Counted from the stretch's first letter, positions 16,530 through 25,776 are shown. The stretch is 64,000 nucleotides of DNA from Streptomyces sp. NRRL B-1347 (GCF_000720325.1 NZ_JOJM01000005.1:62001-126000), one strand, 5' to 3'. Numbers and translations are program-made. Notes: generated from the sequence alone by a model not told the origin.

Positions 16530-17231
16530 GTGAACACTGATATGACCGTGCTCGACAACCCCGTAGCCGAGTCGCTGCTCGGGCAGCACGCGCACCTGGC
16601 CCGACGGGTCGGCCGTGCCGCCACGTACCTGCCGGACGTCACGACCTTCTGCGCGCTGCCGACGGAGCCCGACCCGGCGGACTGGGCCGATCTGGCGCGG
16701 TTGCTCGGCCGCGACGGCTTCGCCGACATGTTCAGCAACGCGGCACCCCCGCCGTCTGACTGGGAGCCGGTCTTCGTCCTGGAGGGCCGCCAGATGATCT
16801 GGCCCGACCGGCGCACGCCCGACGAGTCGCGGCCCGCGGACGACGTCGCGGTCGTGGAGCTGGGGCCGGACGACGTGTCCGAGATGCTCGACCTCGTCAA
16901 GCGCACCGAGCCGGGCCCGTTCTGGAACCGCACCGTCGAACTCGGCACCTACCTCGGGGTCCGCGCGCACGGATCCCTGGTGGCGATGGCGGGCGAGCGG
17001 CTGCGGCCCCCGGGCTGGACCGAGATCAGCGCCGTGTGCACGGTCCCCGAGGTACGCGGCCAGGGCCACGCCGCCCGCCTGGTGCGCGCGCTGGTCGCAC
17101 GCGTCCTGGCCCGGGGTGAGCAACCGTTCCTGCACGTGGCCGATGCGAACACCGCCGCCATCGGCCTCTACGAGCGGCTCGGCTTCGAGACCCGCAGGCC
17201 CGTGACCTTCCAGGGCTTCCGCACCCCGTGA
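16530..17231 (+). CDS. GNAT family N-acetyltransferase (FR47-like)
   Basis: About 233 residues from GTG 16530 (MNTDMTVLDNPVAES); ATG 16542 is an alternative. The N-terminal half (GQHAHLARRVGRAATYLPDV) is typical of the two-lobed FR47-like acetyltransferases. The acetyl-CoA site is EISAVCTVPEVRGQGHAARL, with the R-G-Q-G-H-A loop, and LHVADANTAAIGLYERLGFE is the conserved C-terminal strand and helix. Small-molecule or amino-acid acceptor, not predictable. Divergent from the broken repeat-protein gene. Confidence 0.87.
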   Translation: MNTDMTVLDNPVAESLLGQHAHLARRVGRAATYLPDVTTFCALPTEPDPADWADLARLLGRDGFADMFSNAAPPPSDWEPVFVLEGRQMIWPDRRTPDESRPADDVAVVELGPDDVSEMLDLVKRTEPGPFWNRTVELGTYLGVRAHGSLVAMAGERLRPPGWTEISAVCTVPEVRGQGHAARLVRALVARVLARGEQPFLHVADANTAAIGLYERLGFETRRPVTFQGFRTP

Positions 17232-17350
17232 CCGAGCGTCGGCGCACAGGCCGCCGAGCGCGGCACCGCGGGGCGTAGCCCGGCCCGGCGTGGGCACTCG
17301 CCGGGCACGTGACACCGGGTCACGGTGCTCGCGAGACGGCAGGGGGGCGC

Positions 17351-18835
17351 ATGCGGAACACGCGGGAAACAGGGGACAGGGCCAGCGGCGAGCCCCTGTG
17401 GTGGGACGTCGGGTTCGACGCCCACGGGGACGCCGCGGACGAGCGGCAGGGGGACCGGGTGGCGGGCGCGGCCCGCGAGGCAGGCGTGCGCCACCTGGTC
17501 GTGCTCGCCCACACCGCCCATCACGAGCCCGAGCTGACGGAGCGGGTCGACGCGCGCTGCCGCGCCCTGTTCGCGGAGGCCGGTGGCACGGACGGCGTCG
17601 GGCTCGTGGGAGTGCGCTGGCCGAGCATGTGCTTCGCGCGGCCGGAGGACGGCCACGAGGAGCGGACCGGCGACACCGGACTCACCGGCGCGGACGTCGC
17701 CGGGCTGCGCCGCGTCTTCCCCGAGGGGGAGGACACCCTCGCCAGGCTGCTCGGGCTCCTTGACGAACGGCCCCCGGGGAACGGCGCCCTCGACGACGTG
17801 GGCATCGCCCTGCGCCGCCTCGTCGAACAGCCTCTGGACACCCCCTTGCACGCCTACGGCACCGACCTCGGCGCGAGCGTCCTGCCGCAGACCGACCCGG
17901 CCATGCTCATCGACAGCCCCACCCAGGTGTGCGAGGGCTTCGCCGAGGCCCTCGACGCGGCGCGCCAGGAGACCGACCCGGTCGAGGAGCGCAGCCCCGA
18001 GCGGTTCGAGGAGGCGCACTCGGGCTCCGGGGCGCCCGAGGTGTCCGAGCACGGCACGCTCACGGAGTCCGGTCCGGCCGGGCCGCGCCCCGCCGACGAC
18101 CCCACCGAGCGCCTGTCCCGGCCCGAGTCGCTGGCGCCGAGCGAGCGCCCCCTGCGCGACCCGCACGCCGAGCAGTCGCCCGACCGGGTGTGGGGCGGCG
18201 CCCACCAACTGCTGTGCCAGGTCGCGTCGTACGCGATGCGCAGGCACGCCGCACTCGTCGGTGAACGCGGCCTCGCGCCGCTCCTGCGCGGCCTCGGCGA
18301 CGATCTGCCCGACACCCGGATCCACCTCGTGGGCCACGGCGCGGGCGCGCGCCTGGTGGCCTACGCCGTGCGGGGCCTCGGCCCGGACGAGCGGGTCGCC
18401 TCGCTGTGCCTCTTCCAGGCGGCCATCTCACACTTCGCGTTCGCCGAGCACCTGCCCCAACTGAGCGGCGGGGGAGCCCTCGCGGGCCTGCACCGGCGGG
18501 TGACGGGGCCCGTCGTGTGCTGCTACTCGCACCACGACCTGGAACTCGGCCTGTTCTTCCCGCTCGCGTGCCGCAGGATCGGCGACGGCGCCCTGCTCTC
18601 CGGCGCGGGCCGCACCTGGGGCGCGCTCGGCTACGACGGGATCCAGGGCATCGACGGCTGCCCCGCCCTCACCCTGGCCGACGCGCTCACCGACGGCGCC
18701 CTGCCGTCCTCCGGGTACGTCGGCGTCGACGCGTCCGAGCGGATCCGCGCGGGCGGACCGCCCCGGGGCGCGCACTACGACGTGTTCCACCAGGACCTCG
18801 TGCGCCTCGTCCGTGTCGCGGGCGGTCTCGCCTAG
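17351..18835 (+). CDS. Hypothetical protein, alpha/beta-hydrolase-like without nucleophile
   Basis: About 494 residues, no signal peptide. An early HLVVLAHTAHHEPE and a later IHLVGHGAGARLVAYAVRGL resemble the oxyanion strand and nucleophile elbow of alpha/beta hydrolases, but the elbow is G-H-G-A-G, with Gly330 where serine is expected. A low-complexity acidic linker (about residues 195-280) splits the protein. The C-terminal part (ALGYDGIQGIDGC, HYDVFHQDLVRLV) includes a conserved-looking histidine. Either a non-catalytic hydrolase fold or an unrelated Rossmann-like protein. Start at the ATG after GGGGGC. Stop overlaps the convergent lipoprotein gene. Confidence 0.6.
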   Translation: MRNTRETGDRASGEPLWWDVGFDAHGDAADERQGDRVAGAAREAGVRHLVVLAHTAHHEPELTERVDARCRALFAEAGGTDGVGLVGVRWPSMCFARPEDGHEERTGDTGLTGADVAGLRRVFPEGEDTLARLLGLLDERPPGNGALDDVGIALRRLVEQPLDTPLHAYGTDLGASVLPQTDPAMLIDSPTQVCEGFAEALDAARQETDPVEERSPERFEEAHSGSGAPEVSEHGTLTESGPAGPRPADDPTERLSRPESLAPSERPLRDPHAEQSPDRVWGGAHQLLCQVASYAMRRHAALVGERGLAPLLRGLGDDLPDTRIHLVGHGAGARLVAYAVRGLGPDERVASLCLFQAAISHFAFAEHLPQLSGGGALAGLHRRVTGPVVCCYSHHDLELGLFFPLACRRIGDGALLSGAGRTWGALGYDGIQGIDGCPALTLADALTDGALPSSGYVGVDASERIRAGGPPRGAHYDVFHQDLVRLVRVAGGLA

Positions 18836-19575
18836 CCGTTGGTGTAGACGTAGCGCTGCCCGAGCGGCCAGCCCGCGCTGCGCCCGGCATCCGTCACCAG
18901 CAGGTGCTGGTACTGCGGGGCGGTGACGAGGTTCTGCGTCAGCGACGGGCACAGCGCCGCGCAACCGGCGGCCGTCTGCGTGCCCAGGCGCAGGCCGTTG
19001 CCGTCGAAGAAGACGTACTCCACGTCGTCCGCGGCCCGCGCGGTGTCGACGCTCACCGAGGCCGACACCGGTGACGGCAGCCGGAACAGCACCCCGCCCA
19101 CCCCGGCGGCGCGCAGCTGCCGGGCGCCGATGCCGAGGGTGCTCCACCGCGGCTGCGGCGCGTCCACGTCGAGCAGGGCGATGCGCAGGGAACCGAGGCC
19201 GGGCCCCCGCAGCACCGCCCGGGGCGCGCGGCCGAGGCGCGCGGCGGTGGCGTCGGAACCGTCGTCGCCGGTGTCCCCGCCGTCGTCCGGGGGCGTTGCC
19301 GAAGGCGTACGCGAACGGCTGGGGGAGGGGAACGCGGACGGTGACGGGCTGTCCGACGGTGACGGCGAAGGCGAGGGCGACGGCGAGGCGGGCGGCTGCG
19401 ACACGATGAGGGTGCCGTTGACGCACTGGTTGTTCTGGCCGTTGCAGGCGAGGTTGTCGCCGTTCTTGTTGCTCTGGCCCTGTGAGGCCCCCTTGTCGCC
19501 GCCGCAGCCGCTGACGGGCGCCAGCAGACAGAGCAGCAGCACCGCAGGAACGGCGCGGCGAAGCGCTCCCGTCAT
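18832..19575 (-). CDS. Lipoprotein with SP-rich linker
   Basis: About 247 residues. The signal sequence ends in a lipobox (APVSGC), so the protein should be lipid-anchored on the outer face of the membrane. A short segment NGDNLACNGQNNQCVNG is followed by a Ser-Pro repeat linker and then a beta-rich C-terminal domain (DVEYVFFDGNGLRLGTQTAA). The NGDNLAC part is echoed in the upstream gene (EQGDNLACIGQHVACG). The start codon overlaps the upstream stop by four bases with GGGAG before it. Function unknown; probably cell-surface. Confidence 0.75.
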   Translation of the reverse strand: MTGALRRAVPAVLLLCLLAPVSGCGGDKGASQGQSNKNGDNLACNGQNNQCVNGTLIVSQPPASPSPSPSPSPSDSPSPSAFPSPSRSRTPSATPPDDGGDTGDDGSDATAARLGRAPRAVLRGPGLGSLRIALLDVDAPQPRWSTLGIGARQLRAAGVGGVLFRLPSPVSASVSVDTARAADDVEYVFFDGNGLRLGTQTAAGCAALCPSLTQNLVTAPQYQHLLVTDAGRSAGWPLGQRYVYTNG

Positions 19576-19823
19576 CGGCCGGAGCTCCCTTGCGGTGCGG
19601 GCCGGTCCGTGCCCGGGGTGCTCGACGCCGCTCCCGGGCCGCATGCGACGTGCTGGCCGATGCACGCCAGGTTGTCGCCCTGCTCGTTGGTCTGGACGAT
19701 CGTCCCCGGCTTCTGCTGGTTGCTGCCGTCGTCCTGCCCCCACACCGTGATGAACGCCGCCACGATCACGCCGACCGCGCCGATCACCGCCGCGATCACG
19801 CCCACCGCGCCCCTGCCCCCCAT
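19572..19823 (-). CDS. Small membrane protein coupled to the lipoprotein gene
   Basis: 83 residues: MGGRGAVGVIAAVIGAVGVI then VAAFITVWG, one membrane helix, and a short outer part with EQGDNLACIGQHVACGPG. The GDNLAC-x-GQ-x-x-x-C pattern matches the mature N-terminus of the lipoprotein encoded 4 bp downstream, so the two likely function together, perhaps through paired cysteines. No family recognised. Start chosen at the glycine-rich membrane segment; upstream codons look non-coding. Confidence 0.65.
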   Translation of the reverse strand: MGGRGAVGVIAAVIGAVGVIVAAFITVWGQDDGSNQQKPGTIVQTNEQGDNLACIGQHVACGPGAASSTPGTDRPAPQGSSGR

Positions 19824-20159
19824 CGCGCCCCCCTTGCCCGGCGTGCACCGCGCGAATGCCGGTGCGCCGGGAGGCCAGCGTAGGCGCGTCCCCGCGCCCG
19901 GCGAAGGCAGTGGCGACCGGGCTACGCCAGACGACCCGGGCACCGCCCCTGCGCCCGAAGGGCCCGGTCTACGCGCCCCCTTCCCCGCCTGAGGCGCGCA
20001 CGCCGGGGCGGGTGCGTGGACCCTCGACGCGCCGGCCGCTCAAAGAGTTCAGCCGAGTGACCGTGTCGAGCAACACAATCACTCGACATGGTCAGGTGAC
20101 AAAGTCGCCTGTACCTTATGGATCAAGCGACCTGCCGGTGCGGAACGAAAGGCCCTCCC
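19824..20159. other. 336-bp region upstream of CYP102
   Basis: No gene seen. The left part is GC-rich filler with the promoter of the small membrane protein presumably inside. The last 110 bp are AT-richer and hold the CYP102 control region (20065-20099). Confidence 0.5.
20065..20099. promoter_or_regulatory. Operator-like inverted repeats upstream of CYP102
   Basis: GTCGAG (20065-20070) and CTCGAC (20082-20087) form a 6-bp inverted repeat spaced by 11. Overlapping it, 20079-20099 reads TCACNNGAC-N5-GTCNNGTGA, an imperfect palindrome. The nonamer TCACTCGAC (20079-20087) recurs inverted in front of the tetR gene at 25600-25608. This suggests control by that TetR, as BM3R1 controls CYP102A1 in Bacillus megaterium. 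Confidence 0.55.
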
Positions 20160-23100
20160 ATGACTCACGCGTCCACCATCAAGCCGACCTCCACGGCGAC
20201 GGCGCAGGCGATCCCGGAGCGTCCGGCGCTCCCCCTGATCGGTCACGCGCTGGACATCCCGAGCGGCGCCGACGGCCTCGTCCATCTGATGAAGGAGGTC
20301 AAGGAGTTGGGCCCGGTGTTCCGGATCCGCGCCTTCGGCTCCGAGACCGTGATGGTCGGCGGCCTCGACCTGGTGGCCGAGCTGGCGGACGAGACCCGGT
20401 TCCGCAAGAACGTGCACGGGGACCTCGTCGAGATCAGGGAGATCGCGGGGGACGGCCTCTTCACCGCCTTCCACCACGAGTCCAACTGGCAGAAGGCACA
20501 CGACATCCTGATGCCCGCGTTCTCGCTCGGAGCCATGCGCGGCTACCACGCGACGATGCTCGACGTCGCCCGGTCGCTGATCGCCAAGTGGGACCGCGCG
20601 GCCGGTGCGGGCCCGGTGGACGTGCCCGAGGACATGACCCGGCTGACCTTCGACACGATCGGACTCTGCGGGTTCGGCTACGACTTCGAGTCGTTCCGGC
20701 GCGACGCCGCGCACCCATTCGTCGACGCGATGAGCAGGGCGCTCGCCTTCACCCAGACCAAGGGCGAGTCGATCCCGGGCACGGAGGTGTTCCGCTGGAA
20801 GCAGGCCGAGCAGTTCCGCAAGGACGCCGCGCTGATGACGGAGCTCGTCGACGAGGTGATCCGGCAGCGCAGGGCGTCCGGCGACACCGGCACCGACGAC
20901 CTCCTGGGCCGGATGCTGCACACCCGCGACGCGCGGACCGGCGAGCCCTTGGACGACGTGAACATCCGCAACCAGGTGATCACGTTCCTCATCGCCGGGC
21001 ACGAGACCACCAGCGGGGCCCTGTCGTTCGCCCTGTACTACCTGACCAAGCACCCCGAGGTGCTGGCCCGCGCGCAGGCGGAGGTGGACGCGCTGTGGGG
21101 CGACATCGACGCGCCCGCGCCCGACTACGGCGACATCGGCAAGCTGACGTACATCCGCCAGGTGCTCAACGAGAGCCTGCGGCTGTGGCCGACCGCGCCC
21201 GCCTTCGCCGTGGAGCCGATCGAGGACACCGTCATCGGCGGCGTCTATCCCGTGCGCGAGGGCGAGACCCTGATGGTGCTCACCCCGGCCCTGCACCGCG
21301 ACCCGGCCTGGGGCGAGAACGTCGAGCTGTTCGACCCCGAACGGTTCACGCCCGAGCGTGAGTCGGCCCGCCCCGTGCACCTCTTCAAGCCCTTCGGCAG
21401 CGGCGAACGCGCCTGCATCGGGAGGCAGTTCGCGCTGCACGAGGCCACGCTGCTGCTCGGCCTGCTGGTCCACCGCTACCGGCTGCTCGACCACACCGAC
21501 TACCAGTTGACGATCAAGCAGTCGCTCACCATCAAGCCCGACGCGTTCACCCTGGAGCTCGCCCGGCGCACGAGCGCTGAGCGACGCCTGCCCGCCGCCC
21601 CGAGCGGCGCGCCCGCGGGCGAGGACCGGCCCGCGGGCCGCCGAGCCGCCGCGACCGCGCTCACCCTGCTGCACGGCTCCAACCTGGGCACCTGCGCGGG
21701 ACTCGCCCACGACCTGGCGGCCGACGGCGACGACCACGGGTTCACCACCGCCGTCGCCCCCCTCAACGACCGCGCGGGCGGACTCAGCCCCGCCGACGGC
21801 CCCGTGGTCATCGTCGCCGCCTCCTACAACGGCCGGCCCACCGACGACGCCGCCGAGTTCGTCACCTGGCTGGAAGGCCTGGAGCCCGGCGCCCTCGAAG
21901 GACTCCAGTACGCCGTCCTCGGCGTCGGCGACCGCAATTGGGCGGCCACCTACCAGCACGTGCCGACCCTCATCGAGCGGTGGCTCACCGCCGCCGGTGC
22001 CACCCCGCTCCTGGAGCGCGGCGCCGCGGACGCCTCCGGGGACTTCGCGGGGGCCGTGGACCGCTGGACCGCCGACCTGTGGACGGCGCTGCTCGACCGC
22101 TACGGCACCGCCGACGGCGAGGCGGCGCGCCCCGAGCCCGGCCCCGACGAGCAGCAGGGCCTGTACGACCTTGAGGACGCCACCGCGTCCGTCACCGGGG
22201 AACTCGCCGCCCGGCACGGCGTACAGCCCATGGAGGTGCTCGACGCGTACGAACTCGTCGACATGGAGCACGAGCTGGGCCGCTCCAAGCGCTATCTGAA
22301 GCTGCGCCTGCCCGAGGGCGTCACCTACCGCACCGGCGACCACCTGGCCGTCCTGCCGCGCAACCCCGAGGCCCTCGTTCGGCGGGTCGCCGACCGGTTC
22401 GGCCTCGACCCGGAGCGCACCGTGCGGCTGAGCGCCCGCCGCCGCGCCCGCAACACCCTGCCCGTCGACCGGCCGCTGACCCTGCGCCGCCTGCTCACCG
22501 ACTTCGTGGAGCTCCAGACCGCGGCCACGCCCGAGCAGGTCGCCGTCCTCGCCGAGCACACCGCCTGCCCGCCCGAGCGCCGCCCCCTGGCCGAACTCGC
22601 CGCGGCGGACGCCGACGCCTTCCGCGAGCAGGTCACCGCCCCCGGGCTCAGCGTCCTCGACCTGCTGGAGCGCTACCGCGCCTGCGAGCTGCCGTTCGCG
22701 CGCTTCCTGGAACTGCTTCCGGTGCTGCGCCCGCGGCACTACTCCATCTCGTCCTCCGCGCAGGCCGCGCCCGGCGAGATCGACCTGATGGTGTCGCTGC
22801 TCGCCGCGCCCCACCGCGCGGGCGAGGGCACCTTCCAGGGCATCGCCTCGCACTACGTGCAGGACGTGCGGGCCGGGGACACCCTCCAGGCCAGGGTGCT
22901 GCCGTGCGGCGAGTCCTTCCGGCTGCCCTCGGACGACACGGTTCCGGTCATCCTCGTCAGCGCGGGCACCGGCCTCGCGCCGTTCCGGGGAGCCGTACTC
23001 GACCGGCTGCACACCGGGTCCACCGGCACGCTGCTGTGCTACTTCGGCTGCGACCACCCGGAGGTCGACTACCTGCACCGCGAGGAGTTCGAGACGGCCG

Positions 23101-23390
23101 GGACGGCCGGGGCCGTGAGCATGCGGCCCGTCTTCTCCCAGGCCCCCGAGAACGGCGCCCGCTACGTCCAGGACCGCATCGCCCGGGAGAGCGACGAGGT
23201 GTGGGACGTCCTGGAGGCGGGCGGCCGGGTCTACGTCTGCGGCGACGGCCGCCGGATGGCCCCCGCGGTGCGGGAGGCGTTCATGGCCGTCCACCGCGAG
23301 CACACCGGCGCGGACGACGAGCAGGCCGCCGACTGGCTGGCCGCTCTCATCGAGTCCGGCCGCTACGTCGAGGACGTCTGGACCGGCTGA
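20160..23390 (+). CDS. Self-sufficient cytochrome P450/NADPH reductase fusion (CYP102 family)
   Basis: 1076 residues, close to P450 BM3 (1049). P450 domain 1 to about 470: I-helix AGHETTSG, ExxR in NESLRLWP, heme loop FGSGERACIG with Cys419. A linker follows, then a flavodoxin-like FMN domain (ALTLLHGSNLGTCAGLA), an FAD domain (RHYSISSSAQ) and an NADPH domain (VSAGTGLAPFRG), ending DVWTG as in BM3 relatives. It would hydroxylate medium/long-chain fatty acids or similar lipids using NADPH without a separate partner. ATG 20160 has GAAAGG upstream. The co-located MFS gene and TetR suggest a lipid or xenobiotic stress unit. Confidence 0.95.
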   Translation: MTHASTIKPTSTATAQAIPERPALPLIGHALDIPSGADGLVHLMKEVKELGPVFRIRAFGSETVMVGGLDLVAELADETRFRKNVHGDLVEIREIAGDGLFTAFHHESNWQKAHDILMPAFSLGAMRGYHATMLDVARSLIAKWDRAAGAGPVDVPEDMTRLTFDTIGLCGFGYDFESFRRDAAHPFVDAMSRALAFTQTKGESIPGTEVFRWKQAEQFRKDAALMTELVDEVIRQRRASGDTGTDDLLGRMLHTRDARTGEPLDDVNIRNQVITFLIAGHETTSGALSFALYYLTKHPEVLARAQAEVDALWGDIDAPAPDYGDIGKLTYIRQVLNESLRLWPTAPAFAVEPIEDTVIGGVYPVREGETLMVLTPALHRDPAWGENVELFDPERFTPERESARPVHLFKPFGSGERACIGRQFALHEATLLLGLLVHRYRLLDHTDYQLTIKQSLTIKPDAFTLELARRTSAERRLPAAPSGAPAGEDRPAGRRAAATALTLLHGSNLGTCAGLAHDLAADGDDHGFTTAVAPLNDRAGGLSPADGPVVIVAASYNGRPTDDAAEFVTWLEGLEPGALEGLQYAVLGVGDRNWAATYQHVPTLIERWLTAAGATPLLERGAADASGDFAGAVDRWTADLWTALLDRYGTADGEAARPEPGPDEQQGLYDLEDATASVTGELAARHGVQPMEVLDAYELVDMEHELGRSKRYLKLRLPEGVTYRTGDHLAVLPRNPEALVRRVADRFGLDPERTVRLSARRRARNTLPVDRPLTLRRLLTDFVELQTAATPEQVAVLAEHTACPPERRPLAELAAADADAFREQVTAPGLSVLDLLERYRACELPFARFLELLPVLRPRHYSISSSAQAAPGEIDLMVSLLAAPHRAGEGTFQGIASHYVQDVRAGDTLQARVLPCGESFRLPSDDTVPVILVSAGTGLAPFRGAVLDRLHTGSTGTLLCYFGCDHPEVDYLHREEFETAGTAGAVSMRPVFSQAPENGARYVQDRIARESDEVWDVLEAGGRVYVCGDGRRMAPAVREAFMAVHREHTGADDEQAADWLAALIESGRYVEDVWTG

Positions 23391-23607
23391 ACGGCTGAAC
23401 GTCAGGACCGGCCGTACGTCAGGGCCAGCTCAACAGCAGGACCAGCTGAGCAGCAGGGCGTCCGGACCGCTGAAGAACACGGCCGCCACTGCCTCAACTG
23501 CCGTACCCGCTCCACCCGGTGGTCACGAGTGCCCGGCGCACCCGTGACCACCGGAGCCCGCAGCACCCCGCAGCACTCCTTCCGCACCTCCTACCGATAG
23601 GACTCCG

Positions 23608-24852
23608 ATGGCTGTCGCACACCCGACCACGCGCAGGACCGCCGTCCTGACCTTCGGCGTCGCCGTGGCGCTCATCGCCGGTGCGACCCTGGGCAACGGC
23701 GGGGCGAACCTGATGCCCCTCTTCGTCGACGACTTCTCCTCGCGGTTCGCGCTCGGGGACTCCGGTGCGGGACTCGTCGGCGCGACCCAGCTCATGGCCA
23801 CCGCGGTCGTCACCCTGCGCCTCGCCGCACGGGCCGCGCGGCCCGGCCGCGTCCGCATGGCCCGCACCGGCCTCGCCATCGCCTGCGCGGGCTTCGTCGG
23901 AGCGACCGCGGCGAGCGACCTGCCGACCCTGATCCTGGCGAACCTCGTCATCGGCGGCGGGCTCGGCGCGGTCTACGCGGCGGCCACGGCCGCGATCGCC
24001 GCCACCGACGACGCCGACAAGGCGTCCGCGGTCACCATCGTGGGCACGGTGGCCGTGACCGCCCTGCTGATCATGGCGGTGCCCGGGGCCAACCACGGCC
24101 TGGGGGAGGGGACCGGCTTCCTGGTCATGGCGCTGTGGTGCCTGCTCGCCTGGCCCCTGGTGCGCGGGCTCCCCGAAGGACCGGCCACGCCGGCGCCCGC
24201 GCCGGGCGCTGCCGAAGGACCGGCCACGACGACCGCCGCGGCCGCCACGCGGACCGGGGCCGCCACCCCCTCGTGGGTCCTGCTGGGCGCGATCGCACTG
24301 CTGTGGGCCGTCACCCAGGGCGCCTGGGCGTACGCCTCGGTCTTCGGCCGCGAGCACACGGGCATGTCGACCTCGGCCGTGTCGATGGTCCTCGCCGTGT
24401 CCAGCGTGGTGGCCCTCGCCGGTGCCGTGCTCGGCCCGACCGCCGCCCGCCGCTTCGGCCGTACGCGGTCCCTGGCCGCCTTCATCACGGCGCAGGCCCT
24501 GTCGATGGCGGTCCTGGTGCTCACGCACGACCCGGTGCTCTTCGTCGTCGCGGCCGTCCTCTGGCAGGCCTGTCAGCTGGCCGTCCTGGTGCAGACCCTC
24601 GCGGCCGCGGCGCTCCTCGACCCGAGCGGCCGCCTGGTGGCCTCCCTCAGCGGAGCGAGCGCGCTGGGCACCGGCATCGGCCCGCTTGCCGTCGGCGGCG
24701 TCCTGGACACGGCGGGCGCCGGGGTGCTCAGCGCGCTTCTGGCCCTCGGCACCCTCGTCGCCTCGCTGCCTCCGCTGAGGATGACGGTCGCCAGCGCGGC
24801 CGCCGACCGCGGGCAGCAGCCCGAGCCCGCTCCGCCGGCCAAGGCCCGCTGA
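23608..24852 (+). CDS. MFS transporter
   Basis: 414 residues, about 12 membrane segments, with alternating hydrophobic stretches such as LIAGATLGNGGANLMPLFVD near the N-terminus and a cytosolic Pro/Ala linker near residue 195 between the two halves. No substrate motif can be read. It is 217 bp after the CYP102 gene on the same strand and converges on the tetR gene, so export of a P450 substrate or product is a reasonable guess only. GATAGGACTCCG precedes the ATG. Confidence 0.8.
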   Translation: MAVAHPTTRRTAVLTFGVAVALIAGATLGNGGANLMPLFVDDFSSRFALGDSGAGLVGATQLMATAVVTLRLAARAARPGRVRMARTGLAIACAGFVGATAASDLPTLILANLVIGGGLGAVYAAATAAIAATDDADKASAVTIVGTVAVTALLIMAVPGANHGLGEGTGFLVMALWCLLAWPLVRGLPEGPATPAPAPGAAEGPATTTAAAATRTGAATPSWVLLGAIALLWAVTQGAWAYASVFGREHTGMSTSAVSMVLAVSSVVALAGAVLGPTAARRFGRTRSLAAFITAQALSMAVLVLTHDPVLFVVAAVLWQACQLAVLVQTLAAAALLDPSGRLVASLSGASALGTGIGPLAVGGVLDTAGAGVLSALLALGTLVASLPPLRMTVASAAADRGQQPEPAPPAKAR

Positions 24853-24883
24853 GCACCTGTCACCCCCGAGGCCCTACGGGCCA

Positions 24884-24939
24884 CACGCGAAGCGGCCACC
24901 TCCCCCGATTCCGATCGGGGGAGGTGGCCGCTTCGCGTG
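24884..24939. terminator. 26-bp perfect stem bidirectional terminator
   Basis: Arms 24884-24909 and 24914-24939 are exact reverse complements, with a four-base loop (TCCG). It lies between the stops of the convergent MFS (24852) and tetR (24943) genes. Confidence 0.9.
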
Positions 24940-24942
24940 CTG

Positions 24943-25566
24943 TCAGGCGTCGGCGGCCCGCGCGGCGCCGAGCGTGCCGCCCGCCAGAGCGGCGGCGCTG
25001 GCGGCCAGGGCCTGCACGATGTGCAGTTCGGCCTCCTCGTCGGGCAGGGCAAGGCGCTGCAGGATGAGCCCGTCGAAACCGGCGAGCAGGAAGCGCGCGA
25101 TGGTGTCGGCGGGCACGGAGAGCTGCTGGCCGGTGCGCTCCGCCGCCTCGGTCACCAGCTGCGCCGTCGTGTCGTGCACCTCGCGGAAATGGCTCTCCAG
25201 AGCCTCGTGCAGCGCCGGTGTCCGCAGGGCGAACATGGTCAGTTCGGTGAGCAGCTGATGGCTGGTGGGCTGCTCGCGCACGGTGCGCCACAGCGCCCCG
25301 GCGAGGGTGGCGACCGTCTCCTCGAAACCGGCATCCGTCGGCGAGGACTCCCTGACCTGCGCCACCATGTCCTGGCTGAGCTGCCGCATGACGGCGCGGT
25401 ACAGATCCTCCTTGGTGCCGAAGGTGTAGTGCACCGTCGCCTGCGCGACACCGAGTTCGGCGGCGATGGCGCGGGTGCTTCCTGCGGCGACGCCCTCCCT
25501 GGTCATGAGGGCGATGGCCGCTTTGATCAGCTGGGGGCGGCGCTCGGCCGCGGTTACATGAGCCAT
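24943..25566 (-). CDS. TetR family repressor, likely regulator of the CYP102 unit
   Basis: 207 residues. The helix-turn-helix reads STRAIAAELGVAQATVHYTF followed by GTKEDLYRAVMRQL, a strong TetR signature. The C-terminal domain is helical and should bind a hydrophobic ligand. The ATG at 25566 (MAHVTAAERRP) follows an upstream region carrying GTCGAGTGA, the inverse of a nonamer at the CYP102 operator, so autoregulation plus control of CYP102 is likely. BM3R1 of Bacillus is the functional parallel; I do not claim orthology. Confidence 0.9.
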   Translation of the reverse strand: MAHVTAAERRPQLIKAAIALMTREGVAAGSTRAIAAELGVAQATVHYTFGTKEDLYRAVMRQLSQDMVAQVRESSPTDAGFEETVATLAGALWRTVREQPTSHQLLTELTMFALRTPALHEALESHFREVHDTTAQLVTEAAERTGQQLSVPADTIARFLLAGFDGLILQRLALPDEEAELHIVQALAASAAALAGGTLGAARAADA

Positions 25567-25588
25567 GCGTACATAGTAGCGACATAGT

Positions 25589-25608
25589 CGACCGAGTAAG
25601 TCGAGTGA
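25589..25608. promoter_or_regulatory. tetR operator candidate
   Basis: CGAC-N7-GTCG (25589-25603) plus GTCGAGTGA (25600-25608). The nonamer is the reverse complement of 20079-20087 upstream of CYP102. It sits 23-42 bp before the tetR start. Confidence 0.5.
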
Positions 25609-25776
25609 ACAACTCCGCCGGAAGGCCCCTGCGGCCCACCGGACGGGTGCCCCGCGCACTCTTCTCCGGGCCCGTGCCTGACCGTACGATCCAGTCGCCG
25701 CCCCGTGCAGGCACGTACGGCCAGGCGCACGCGCTCCACGATCGACCCCGTCGTCGACCCCTGTCAGAGGTGACCC

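Noticed and set aside
19270..19400. Ser-Pro coding repeat resembling a minisatellite
   Set aside because: Explained as the flexible linker of the lipoprotein at 18832-19575.
20079..23303. Very long minus-strand open frame opposite CYP102
   Set aside because: Gly/Arg/Val-rich composition with no motif; it is antisense shadow of the P450-reductase gene in GC-rich DNA.
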